From positions 434,001-498,000 of the forward strand of contig CANTAL010000142.1 in NCBI GenBank assembly GCA_947650365.1: 64,000 nt of DNA, written 5' to 3'. Positions 19,755 to 32,100 of the stretch are shown piece by piece. The notes below the pieces were generated by a model. That model searched no databases. It saw only the letters and a list, made by a program, of their open reading frames with translations, and was not told the origin of the DNA. Source of the DNA: Chamaelirium japonicum (taxonomy: Eukaryota > Streptophyta > Magnoliopsida > Liliales > Melanthiaceae). Each line of letters opens with the position of its first letter. Position 1 is the stretch's first letter. Made by a program: the position numbers and the translations under genes.

Positions 19755-22220
19755 TTTGGAAGAGGGACCAGCTTCATCTCGTGGCCGCTTTGGAGGAGCA
19801 ATATTGATCTTTCGATCTGTTTTAGCAGCAGCAGCTTCACAAGATCTTCCAGCTTGCTGATCGCCTCGAATGCAGACGATGCCTTCTCCAGTTGCAAACT
19901 TGAGTAGTTGATGGTAAGAGGAGGAGATGGCATTGATCTGATGGAGGAATGGTCGCCCAAGAATGGCGTTGTAGCTAGACATTCCTTCGACGATCGCAAA
20001 CCTCACCGAGACTCGAGTCTCTCGGCTGAGGTCGATGGTGAATCTGGATTCGCCCACTGTGATGCTTTGTTCACCATTGAAGCCGGTGATCACAGTGGGG
20101 ACGACGTCGAGACTTTGATACTTATGTCCCAGACGTTTGAAACAGTCGGAGAACATAATGTCAATGGAGCTTCCAGTGTCTATGAGGATTCGATTGACGG
20201 TGCTTCCGTCGATGATGAGTTTCAAGACCAGGGGGTCTCGATGGGGAGTGTGAACTCCTTGAAGATCGGTGTCATTGAAGACTATGGATGGCCAAGCCAG
20301 ACCTTCGATGGGCTTCTCGATCCAGGTATCTTCTTTGTTTGCAGTAGATCGAACATGGAAGATGCGTCGAACCTGCCGATCGACTTCCTTTCCGGTCAAA
20401 GCTTGATTGTGCAAGGTTCCATGAATGCCAAAGACATTGGCATTCACAGAAATTGGTTGCCGGTTGGAAGAGATTAGATGTATCCAACATACTTCTTTCC
20501 CCTTGGCAGAGGTTCGACGTTGATCGTGCCCGTTGTTGACGAATTCTTGAAGGTGGCCTTCTCGTAGTAAGTCTTCAAGATGGAATTTCAGCCGAAAACA
20601 CCGATCGGTGGAATGGCCGTGACTTCGATGGAATTCACAGTAGACTGTTTTGTCTGCTGTGAATTTGGAATTTGGTTGAAGAGGATTGGGCCTCCGAAGA
20701 TACTCGTCGTGTTGAATACGGTCGAGTATCTTCTCGACTGGCATGTTCCACTCGGTGAAAGTGGTCTTCGTTGGAGACTGACGCCCATCATTCTTTGATC
20801 TTTTGTTGGCCGGAGGGGCTGCTGCTTCAGTGTTGTGAGCCTTTGCAGCATATTTAGGTGCTTCTTTTTCAGCAGGCCTTCTCTTAGTTTCTCGCCCTTT
20901 TCGAGCGACTTGATCGTCTTCCACCTCAATCTCCCTCTGAATTCGATCGAACATAGCTCCCAGAGAAGGAGGGGGATTGCGGATGAAGTCGTTGTAGATG
21001 TGTAGATCAAAGCGGAGAGCGTTCTGGAAAGCCAACATGATGGCTTCATCATCCAGATGCCTTCCAGAGAGAGCAGCATGCTCGTTGCGAAACCTCCTCG
21101 TGAAGCTGCGGAGAGTCTCATCTGCACCCATCCTTAGTCGATATAGAGAGTCGAGCTTCTTCTCGGGTTTCAGATTGAGCTGGTAATGCTGCACAAAGAG
21201 GTTAGCCAAAACACCGAACTGGGTAATGGACCCAGCTCGGAGATTGTGATACCAGTCGAGTGAAGGCTCGTCGAGACTTCCCGCGAAGGTGCGGCAGAGC
21301 ACGTTGTTTTCCTCTTCATGTGGCGTTAGAGCTTGCTTGAAGGCAAGTATATGGAGGCTTGGATCTCCTCGGACGCAGTTGAATTTGGGGAGGGTAGGAG
21401 TTCTCCATCCTCTTGGAAATGCTGATTCGAAGAGGCTTCGATGTAGTGGCCCGGCAGAAGAGTAGCCATCCCTACGACCGTGTCCTCGACCTAGAGGTGG
21501 GTCAAGAGGTAAGATCGCAAGGTCTTGTTCTGGCATCGGAGTGTTCGCCGGTTGAAGTCGATGTCGAAGGTCCGATCCAAGTCCACGTTGGAGTGGAATG
21601 GAAGGGGAGACTCTACTCTTTGAAGGAGCGCCTTTCATTTGGTGCTTCCTTGGCAGGTTGAGCTTCGATGGTGCTCTTTTGTCGCAGTTACGACCAGATG
21701 AAGATTGGGAGGACTCATCTTCAAGACGATCCCAGACACTCTGCTTCCAAGGAGCAGCAGAGGGAGTTGGGTCGCGTCGAATCCTCTCGAGAGCATCAGT
21801 GCCCATTGACCTCCGTTGTTCGGAGTAAATTGAATGTCGAGGAGGATCAACCCTCCCACTTGCGGAGGGGATCGGAATAGCAATTCCAGCTTCGGAAGCT
21901 GCCTTCTTCAGAGCATCCCTCTCAGCAGTGAGGGTGGCGTTTTGTTTCGCCAATTGGAGTAGTTGGAAATCGATTGCAGAGATCTGGTAAGTCGATGGAG
22001 GATCTTCAGCAGGAGCAGGGACAGTCTGCCCAATTGATTGATGAGGATGAGGGGCGATCGGTCGATCGACTGATCTTCCGCTTCCTGAGTGAACCCCCAT
22101 CTCGGGGACAGCAAGGGGCTGCCCGAAGTTGAGCCTTTGACTCATTGAACGAGTCTCAGGACGAGGTTGATGTTGAGTGTTACTTCCTTCTGGTTGACCC
22201 TGATGTTTGGTTCTCGCCAT
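19752..22220 (-). CDS. gag: Gag-protease polyprotein of element A (822 aa)
   Basis: Starts at ATG 22220 about 125 nt after the PBS; no earlier in-frame ATG with a plausible product was seen, and D and C keep ATGGCGA at the homologous site. The first 270 residues are low-complexity, rich in Ser/Arg/Pro/Gln. The retrotransposon gag domain lies at about 275-415 (FNCVRGDPSLH, LDWYHNLRAGSI, FTRRFRNEHAAL). A CX2HX4HX4C knuckle, C-EF-H-RSHG-H-STDR-C, sits near 527. The aspartic protease active site ILIDTGSSIDIMF is near 677. The protein ends GPSSK at UAG 19754-19752, which is in frame with pol. Gag would form the particle and protease would mature the polyprotein. The frame is intact. Confidence 0.93.
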   Translation of the reverse strand: MARTKHQGQPEGSNTQHQPRPETRSMSQRLNFGQPLAVPEMGVHSGSGRSVDRPIAPHPHQSIGQTVPAPAEDPPSTYQISAIDFQLLQLAKQNATLTAERDALKKAASEAGIAIPIPSASGRVDPPRHSIYSEQRRSMGTDALERIRRDPTPSAAPWKQSVWDRLEDESSQSSSGRNCDKRAPSKLNLPRKHQMKGAPSKSRVSPSIPLQRGLGSDLRHRLQPANTPMPEQDLAILPLDPPLGRGHGRRDGYSSAGPLHRSLFESAFPRGWRTPTLPKFNCVRGDPSLHILAFKQALTPHEEENNVLCRTFAGSLDEPSLDWYHNLRAGSITQFGVLANLFVQHYQLNLKPEKKLDSLYRLRMGADETLRSFTRRFRNEHAALSGRHLDDEAIMLAFQNALRFDLHIYNDFIRNPPPSLGAMFDRIQREIEVEDDQVARKGRETKRRPAEKEAPKYAAKAHNTEAAAPPANKRSKNDGRQSPTKTTFTEWNMPVEKILDRIQHDEYLRRPNPLQPNSKFTADKTVYCEFHRSHGHSTDRCFRLKFHLEDLLREGHLQEFVNNGHDQRRTSAKGKEVCWIHLISSNRQPISVNANVFGIHGTLHNQALTGKEVDRQVRRIFHVRSTANKEDTWIEKPIEGLAWPSIVFNDTDLQGVHTPHRDPLVLKLIIDGSTVNRILIDTGSSIDIMFSDCFKRLGHKYQSLDVVPTVITGFNGEQSITVGESRFTIDLSRETRVSVRFAIVEGMSSYNAILGRPFLHQINAISSSYHQLLKFATGEGIVCIRGDQQAGRSCEAAAAKTDRKINIAPPKRPRDEAGPSSK

Positions 22221-22345
22221 TCAGAATGCGAAAGGTACAACGAGATTGCCGATGTCCGATCAGTTGTCTGATCAACCGAGGGGGCGAGGACGTTTGGCTA
22301 TTGATCTGGTAGTCGAAGTAGAGAGGACACGGCTTCTCGCTCGGA

Positions 22346-22362
22346 TCCCACAGACGGCGCCA
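22346..22362 (-). other. Primer binding site of element A
   Basis: TGGCGCCGTCTGTGGGA in element sense, three bases after the 5' LTR end. It is identical in E, with one difference each in C (44646-44662, TGGCGCTG) and D (52405-52421, TGGCACCG). Confidence 0.82.
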
Positions 22363-22365
22363 AAC

Positions 22366-23189
22366 TGTGGGGGAAAATCTTCGTGCCGACCCGAAGACTC
22401 TCGCAGCACCAGTCAATTGAATGTTCGTGTTGACGTCGAAGATCGTTGGTCGATCTGTTGATTGAAGTTGAAGCTTTTGATTTGTAAACAGAGAGATGCA
22501 ATCAGAGAGAGTTTGACACGAGAAGTGATCTCGGAGTTCAGCCGAAGCCTACGTCTCCGTGCTATAGGGTGCAACCCGAATTCACTAACACTTATGTTGA
22601 AGTGATCTCGACAGACCGAGTATCACTGTAAACACTGATCTTTCTGAAAGAAGATCAAAGGGAGATGGTATATCGGAAGTGTGAAATCCCAGAGCTCTGG
22701 TTCTGAAAGTCAGATCTCAGAGTGGAAATCAGATTTGTGGATCTGGATCTCGATCTTTTTACATTCGAAGGCACTGCTATTTATAGGCATTCCGGGTGGC
22801 GAATGGCGGTTTCTGCTGCAGTATCTGGGGATCCTCCAGGTAAAGTTGCGAGCCCTGCGGTTGTCTTCGGGGGCCCACCAGGCAAGGCCGATGGGTCCCG
22901 TTGTAGTCCTCGTGGGTCCACCAGGCAGGGCCGGTGGGTCCCGCTGTAGTCCTCGTGGGCCCACCAGGTAGGGCCGGTGGGTCCCGCTGTAGTCCTCGTG
23001 GGCTCACCAGGCAGGGCCGGTGGGTCCCGCTGTAGTCCTCGTGGGCCCACCAGGCAGGGCTGGTGGGTCCCGTGGTAGTCCTCGTGGGCCCACCAGGCAG
23101 GGCTGGTGGGTCCCGTGGTAGTCCTCGTGGGCCCACCAGGCAGGGCTGGTGGGTCCCGTGGTAGATTTATGCCAAAATTTGCACCCACA
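22366..23189 (-). repeat. 5' LTR of element A (824 bp)
   Basis: Same ends, length and internal minisatellite as 10090-10913. The TATAAATA for genomic RNA is at 22785-22778 on the minus strand. Two substitutions from the 3' LTR (near 22667 and 22673) imply recent insertion; at an assumed 1.3e-8 substitutions per site per year this is of order 0.1 million years. Confidence 0.95.
22778..22785 (-). promoter_or_regulatory. TATA box of the 5' LTR of A
   Basis: TATAAATA in element sense, followed by AGCAGTGCC. The TATA and its flank (CCTATAAATAGCAG) recur in the LTRs of C (44216-44223 and 50468-50475) and D (51975-51982). It should position the start of R. Confidence 0.75.
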
Positions 23190-23194
23190 CGATC
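23190..23194. other. Right target-site duplication of element A (CGATC)
   Basis: Matches 10085-10089 exactly and starts the satellite that continues in the same orientation as the left flank. Confidence 0.93.
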
Positions 23195-26100
23195 CATTCT
23201 AATTCATTCGTATGGTCCATTCTAATTCATTCCTACGATCTATTCTAATTCATTCCCTCGAATGTATCCATTCTAATTCATTCATTCGATCCATTCTAAT
23301 TCATTCGTACGATCTATTCAAATTTTTCACATGAATGTATGTATCCATTCTAATTCATTTGCATGAATGTATCCATTCTAATTCATTTGTACGATCCATT
23401 CTAATTCATTTGTACGATCCATTCTAATTCATTCGCGATCTATTCTAATCCATTCGTACGATCCATTCTAATTCATTCGCACGATCCATTCTAATTCATT
23501 CGTACAAATGTATCCATTCTAATTCATTCGTACAATCCATTCTAATTCATTAGCAAGATCCATTCTAATTCATTCGTACGATCCATTCTAATTCATTTGT
23601 ATGATCCATTCTAATTCAATCGTACGAATGTATCCATTCTAATTTATTCGTACGATCCATTCTAATTCATTCTCACGAATGTATCATACGAATGAATTAG
23701 AATGGATTGTATGAATAGATTAGAATGGAACGTACAAATGAATTAGAATGGATCAAACGAATGAATTCGAATGTATCCATTCTAAATCATTCATACGATC
23801 CATTCTAATTCATTCGTATGATCCATTCTAATTCATTCGCACGAATGTATCCATTCTAATGCATTCGTACGAACCATTCTAATTCATTCGTATGATCCAT
23901 TCTAATCCATTCGTACAATCCATTCTAAGTTATTCGTATGATACATTCGTGAGAATGAATTAGAATGAATCGTACGAATAAATTAGAATGGATACATTCG
24001 TGCGAATGAATTAGAATGGATCGTACAAATAAATTAGAATGGATCGTACGAATGAAATAGAATGGATATATTTATACGAATAAATTAGAATGGATCATAA
24101 GAATGAATTAGAATGGATCATTCAAATGAATTAGAATGGATACATTCGTGCGAACAAATTAGAATGGATCGTAGGAATGAATTAGAATGGATCGTACGAC
24201 TGAATTAGAATGGTTACATTCGTGCGAATGAATTAGAATGGATCGTACGAATGGATTAGAATAGATCGTACGAAAGGATTAGAATGGATCGTACGAAAGA
24301 ATTAGAATGGGTCGTACAAATGAATTAGAAAGGTTACAATTGTGACATTCTAATTCATTCGTACGATCCATTCTAATCCATTCGTACGATCCATTCTAAT
24401 TCATTCGTACGATCCATTCTAATTCATTCGCACGAATATATCCATTCTAATTCATTTGTATGATCCATTCTAATTCATTCGCACGATCCATTCTAATTCA
24501 TTCGTACGATCCATTCTAATTCATTCGTACGATCCATTCTAATTCATTCGCACTATCTATTCTAATTCATTCGTACGATCCATTCTAATTCATTCGCACA
24601 ATCCATTCTAATTCATTCGTACGATCCATTCTAATTCATTCGTATGATCCATTCTAACTCATTCGGTGGATCCATTCTAATTCATTTGCACGATCCATTC
24701 TAATTCATTCCTATGATCCATTCTAATTCATTCGTACGATCCATTCTAATTCATTCGCTCGAATGTATCCATTCTAATTCATTCGTATGATCCATTCTAA
24801 TTTATTCGTACGATCCATTCTAATTCATTCGCATGATCCATTCTAATTCATTCATATGATACATTTATACGACTGAATTAGAATGGATTGTACGAATGAA
24901 TTATAATTGATCATACGAATGAATTAGAATGGATCGTATGAATGAATTAGAATGGATCGTGCGAATGAATTAGAATGGATCATACAAATGAATTAGAATG
25001 GATTGTATGATTCATTCTAATTCATTCGTACGATCCATTCTAATGTATTCGTACGGTTCATTCTAATTCATTCGCACGATCCATTCTAAATAATTTGTAT
25101 GATCCATTCTAATTTATTTGCACGAATATACGATCCATTCTAATTTATTCGCAATAATGTATCCATTCTAATTCATTCATATAATCCATTCTAATTTATT
25201 CGTACAAATGTATCCATTCTAATTCATTCGTTCGATCCATTCTAATTCATTCGTACAAACCATTCTAATTCATTCGCTCGATCCATTCTAATTTATTCGT
25301 ACGATCCATTCTAATTCATTCCTACGATCTATTCTAATTCATTCGCTCGAATGTATCCATTCTAATTCATTCGTACGATCCTTTCTAATTCATTCGCTCG
25401 AATGTAACCATTCTAATTCATTCGTACGATCCATTCTAATTCATTCCTACGATCCATTCTAATTCATTCGCACGAATATATCCATTCTAATTCATTTGAA
25501 CGATCCATTCTAATTCATTCCTATGATCCATTCTAATTCATTCGTACGATCTATTCTAATTCATTCGCTCGAATGTATCCAATCTAATTCATTCGTACGA
25601 TCCATTCTAATTCATTCGTACGATCCATTCTAATTCATTCTCACGAATGTAACCTTTATTTGTATGATCCATTCTAATTCATTCGTACGATCTATTCTAA
25701 TCCATTCGTACGATCCATTCTAATCCATTCGTACGATCATTCTAATTCATTCGCACGAATGTAACCATTCTAATTCATTCGTACGATCCATTCTAATTCA
25801 TTCCTACGATCCATTCTAATTCATTCGCACGAATGTATCCATTCTAATTCATTTACACGATTCATTCTAATTCATTCCTATGATCCATTCTAATTTGTTC
25901 GTATGATACATTCATACGACTGAATTAGAATGGATTGTACGAATGAATTAGAATTGATCGTACGAATGAATTAGAATGGATCGTGCGAATGAATTAGAAT
26001 AGATCATAGGAATGAATTAGAATGGATCGTACGAATGAATTAGAATGGATCGTATGAACGAATTAGAATGGATCGTACGAATGAATTAGAATGGATATAT

Positions 26101-29100
26101 TCGTGCGAATGAATTAGAATGGATCGTGCGAATGAATTAGAATAGATCGTACAAATGAATTAGAAAGGTTACATTTGTGAGAATGAGTTAGAATGGATCG
26201 TACGAATGAATTAGAATGGATCGAACGAATGGATTAGAAAGGATCGTACGAATGGATTAGAATGGATCGTACGAATGGTTTAGAATAGATCATACGAATG
26301 GATTAGAATGGATCATACAAATGATTTAGAAAGGTTATATTCGTGAGAATGAATTAGAATGGATCGTACGAATGAATTAGAATGGATCGCACGAATGAAT
26401 TAGAATGGATACATTCGAGCGAATGAATTAGAATGGATCGAACGAATGAATTAGAATGGATCATAGGAATGAATTAGAATGGATCGTGCAAATGAATTAG
26501 AATGGATACATTAGTGCGAATGAATTCGAATGGATCGTAGGAATGAATTAGAATGGATCGTACGAATGAATTAGAATAGTTATATTCGTGCGAATGAATT
26601 AGAATGGATCGTACGAATGAATTAGAATGGATCATGTGAATGAATTTGAATGGATCGTACGAATGAATTAGAATGGATCGTACGATCCATTCTAATTCAT
26701 TCTCACAAATGTATCCATTCTAATTCATTCGTATGATCCATTCTAATTCATTCACACGATCCATTCTAATTCATTCGCACGAATATATCCATTCTAATTC
26801 ATTCGTACGATCCATTCTCATTCATTCGTACGATCCATTCTAAATCATTCGCACGATCCATTCTAATTCATTCGTACAATTCATTCTAATTCATTCGTAC
26901 GATCTATTCTAATTCATTCGCACGAATGTAACCATTCTAATTCATTCGTACGATTCATTCTAATTTATTCGTATGATCCATTAAAACTCATTCATACGAT
27001 CCATTCTAATTCATTCGTACGATCCATTCTAATTCATTTGTATGATCCATTCTAATTCATTCGCACAAATGTATCCATTTTAATTCATTCGTACGTTCCA
27101 TTCTAATATATTCATATGATCCATTCTAATTCATTCGCACGATCAATTCTAATTCATTCGTACGATCCATTCTAATTCATTTGCACGAATGTATCCATTC
27201 TAATTCATTCGTCCGATCCATTCTAATTCAATCGTACAATGCGTTTTAATCCATTCGTACGAATGAATTAGAATGGATACATTCATGCGAATGAATTAGA
27301 ATGGATCGTACGAATGAATTAGAATGAATTAGAATGGATCGTACGAATGAATTAGAATGGATACATTCGTGCGAATGAATTAGAATAGATCGTACGAATG
27401 AATTAGAATGGATCGTACGAATGAATTAGAATGGATCGTGCGAATAAATTAGAATGGATCGTACGAATGAATTAAAATGGATACATTTGTGCGATTGAAT
27501 TAGAATGGATCGTACAAATGATTTAGAATGGATCGCACGAATGAATTAAAATGGATCGTATGAATAAGTTTTAATGGATCATACGAATGAATTAGAATGA
27601 ATCATACGAATGAATTAGAATGGTTACATTCCTGCGAATGAATTAGAATAGATCGTACGAATGAATTAGAATAGATCGTACGAATGAATTAGAATGAATC
27701 GTACGTACGAATGAATTAGAATAGATCGTAGGAATGAATTTGCAAATTAGAATGGATCGTACGAGTGAATTAGAATGGTTACATTCATACGAATGAATTA
27801 GAATGGATCGTACGAATGAGTTTGAATGGATCGTGTGAATGAATTAGAATGGATTGTATGAATAAATTATAATGGATCGTACGAATGAATTAAAATGGAT
27901 ACATTTGTGCGAATGAATTAGAATGGATCGTACAAATGAATTAGAATTGATCGTACGAATGAATTAGAATGGATCGTATGAATGAATTTGAATGGATCAT
28001 ACGAATGAATTATAATCGATCGTACGAATGAATTAGAATGAATCGTACGAATGAATTAGAATGGATCGTACGATTGAATTAGAATGGATCATGCGAATGA
28101 ATTAGAATGGATCGTACGAATGAATTAGAATGGATATATTCGTGCGAATGAATTAGAATAGATCGTGCGAATGAATTAGAATGGATCATATGAATGAATT
28201 AGAATGGATACATTTGTGAGAATGAATTAGAATGGATCGTACGATCCATTCTAATTCATTCGTACGATCCATTCAAATTCATTCGCATGATCCATTCTAA
28301 TTCATTCGTACGATCCATTCTAATTCATTCGCACGAATGTAACCATTCTAATTCATTAGTACGATCCATTCTAATTTATTCCTACGATCCATACTAATTC
28401 ATTCGCACGATCCATTCTAATTCATTCGCTCGAATGTATCCATTATAATTCATTCGTACGATCCATTCTAATTCATTCGTACGATCCATTCTAATTCATT
28501 CGTACGATCCATTCTAATTCATTCGCTCGAATGTATCCATTCTAATTCATTCGTATGATCCATTCTAATTCATTCCTACTATCCATTCTAATTCATTCGC
28601 ACGAATGTATCTATTCTAATTCATTTGCACGATCCATTCTAATTCATTTGCATGAATCAATCTAATTCATTCGTACGATCCATTCTAATTCATTCGTATG
28701 ATCCATTCTAATTCATTGGTACGCATGTATCCATACTAACTCATTTGGTGGATCCATTCTAATTCATTCGTACGATCCATTCTAATTCATTCGCACGATC
28801 CATTCTAATTTATTCGTACGATCCGTTCTAATTCATTCGTACGATCTATTCTAATTCATTCGCACGAATGTAACCATTCAAATTCATTCATACGATCCAT
28901 TAGAATGGATCATACAAATGAATTTGAATGGATCATACGAATGAATTAGAATGGATCGAACGAATGAATTAGAATGGAAACATTAAAGCGAATGAATTCG
29001 AATAGATAGTAGGAATGAATTAGAATGGATCATACGAATGAATTAGAATGGATCGTGCGAATGAATTAGAATGGATTGTACGAATGAATTAGAATAGATA

Positions 29101-32100
29101 CATTCGTGCGAATGAATTAGAATGGATCGTCCGAATGAATTTGAATGGATCGTACGAATGAATTAGAATGAATCATACGAATGAATTAGAATGGATCGTA
29201 TGAATGAATTAGAATGGATACATTTTTACGAATAAATTAGAATGGATTGTACGAATGAATTAGAATGGATACATTCTTGTGAATAAATTAGAATGGATCG
29301 TATATTCATGCAAATAAATTAGAATGGATCATACGAATGAATTAGAATGGATCGTGCGAATGAATTAGAATGAATCATACGAATGCATTAGAATGGATCA
29401 TACGAATGAATTAGAATGAATCGTATGATCCATTCTAATTCATTCGTCCGATCCATTCTAATTCATTCACACAAATGTATCCATTCTAATTCATTCGTAC
29501 AATCAATTCTAGTTCATTCGCACCATCCATTCTAATTCATTCGTATGATCCATTCTAATTCATTTCTACGATCTATTCTAATTCATTCGCTCGAATGTAT
29601 CCATTCTAATTCATTCATTCGATCCATTCTAATTCGTTCGTACGATCCATTCAAATTCATTCACATGATCCATTCTAATTCATTCGTACGATCCATTCTA
29701 ATTCATTCTCACGAATGTAACCTTTCTAGTTCATTTGTATGATCCATTCTAATTCATTCGTACGATCCATTCTAATCCATTCGTACGATCCATTCGTTCA
29801 AATATATCCATTCTAATTCATTCGTACGATCCATTCTAATTCATTCGAACGATCCATTCTAATTCATTCGTACGATCCATTCTAATTGATTCGTACGATC
29901 CATTCTAATTTATTCGTACAATCCATTATAATTCAGTGGTATGGATGTATCCATTTTAAGTCATTCGTACGATCCATTCTAATTCTTTCGTACGATCGAT
30001 TCTAATTCATTCGCACGATCCATTCTAATTCATTCGTACGATCCATTCTAATTCATTTGTATGATCAATTCTAATTCATTCGCACGATCCATTCTAATTC
30101 ATTTATATGATCTATTCTAATTCATTCGTACGATCTATTCTAATTCATTCGCATGAATGTATCCATTCTAATTCATTCGTACGATCCATTCTAATTCATT
30201 CCTACGATCCATTCTAATTCATTCGTATGATCCATTCTAATTCATTCGTATGAATCTGAATGGATCGTACGAATGAATTAGAATGGATCGTGCGAATGAA
30301 TTAGAATCGATCGTACGAATGAATTAGAATGGATCGTACGAACGAATTAGAATGGTTCGTGCAAATGAATTAGAATGGATCGTACGAATGTATCCATTCT
30401 AATTCATTCGTACGATCCATTCTAATTCGTTCATACGATCCATTCTAATTCGTTCGTACGATCCATTCTAATTCGTTCGTACGATCCATTCTAATTCATT
30501 CGCACAAATGTATCCATTCTAATTCATTCGTATGATCCATTCTAATTCATTCGCACGATCCATTCTAATTCATTCGGATGATCCATTCTAATTCATTCAT
30601 ACGATCCATTCTAATTCATTCGCACAATCCATTCTAATTCATTCGTACGATCCATTCTAATTCATTCATATGATCCATTCTAATTCATTCGCACGATCCA
30701 TTCTAATTCATTTGCAAGATCTATTCTAATTCATTTGTACGATCCATTCTAATTCATTCGCATGAATGTATCCATTCTAATTCATTTGTACGATCCATTC
30801 TAATTCATTCGTACAATGCGTTCTAATCCATTCGTACGATCCATTCTAATTCATTCGAACGATCCATTCTAATCCATTCGTACGATCGATTCTAATTCAT
30901 TCGCACGATCCATTCTAATTCAGTCATAAAATCTATTCAGATTCATTCGCACAAATGTATCCATTCTAAATCATTCGTATGATCCATTCTAATTCATTCG
31001 TATGATCCATTCTAATTCATTCGTACGATCCACTCTAATTCATTCCTACGATCTATTCTAATTCATTCGCTCGAATGTATCCATTCTAATTCATTCGTAC
31101 GATCCATTCTAATCCATACATACGATCCATTCTAATTCATTCGTACGATCCATTCTAATTCATTCTTACAAATGTAACCTTTCTAATTCATTCGTACGAT
31201 CCATTCTAATTCTTTCGTACGATCCATTCTAATTCATTCGTATGATCCATTCTAACTCATTCGTACGATCCATTCTAACTCATTCGTACAATGCGTTCTA
31301 ATCCATTCGTACGATCTATTCTAATTCATTCGCTCGAATGTATCCATTCTAATTCATTCGTTCGATCCATTCTAATTTATTCGCACGAATGTATCCATTC
31401 TAATTCATTCGTACAATCCATTCTAATTAGAATGGATACATTCGAGCGAATGAATTAGAATGGATCGTATGAATGAATTAGAATGGATACATTCGAGCGA
31501 ATGAATTAGAATGGATCGTACGAATGAATTAGAATGGATCGTACGAATGAATTAGAATGGATCGTGCGAATGAATTAGAATGAATCGTACGAATGCATTA
31601 GAATGGATCGTATGAACGAATTAGAATGGATCGTACGAATGAATTTGAATGGATACATTCGAGCGAATGAATTAGAATGGATCGTACGAATGAATTAGAA
31701 TGGATCGTGCGAATGAATTAGAATGGATCGTACGAATGAATTAGAATGGATCGTGCGAATGAATTAGAATCGATCATACGAATGAATTAGATCGTACGAA
31801 TGAATTAGAATGGATCATACGATTGAATTTGAATGGATCGTACGAATGAATTAAAATGGATACATTCATGCGAATGAATTAGAATGGATCGTACGAATGA
31901 ATTAGAATTAATCGTACGAATAGATTAGAATGAATTAGAATGGATCATATGAATGAATTTGAATGGATCGTACGAATGAATTAGAATGGATCGAACGAAT
32001 GAATTAGAATGGATACATTCAAGCGAATGAATTTGAATAGATCGTAGGAATGAATTAGAATGGATCATACGAATGAATTCGAATGGATCGTGCGAATGAA

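Larger units (their letters stand above)
10090..23189 (-). mobile_element. Element A: complete Tat-type Ty3/gypsy LTR retrotransposon (13.1 kb)
   Basis: In element sense (minus strand): 5' LTR 23189-22366, PBS 22362-22346, gag-protease 22220-19752, in-frame UAG, pol 19751-16371, a hairpin repeat region (about 16240-15950), the antisense aORF (plus strand 12974-15732), a dyad-rich tandem array (12535-11036), PPT (about 10930-10914) and 3' LTR 10913-10090. Both LTRs are 824 bp and I find only two substitutions between them, near 10391 and 10397 (22667 and 22673 in the other LTR). With CGATC duplications at both ends this is a young, structurally complete insertion. Dual RNase H domains plus an antisense ORF place it in the Tat clade. 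Confidence 0.93.

Noticed and set aside
29545-29742. 65-residue open frame in the satellite
   Set aside because: It is a translation of satellite units (IHSNSF repeats) with no conservation beyond the repeat.
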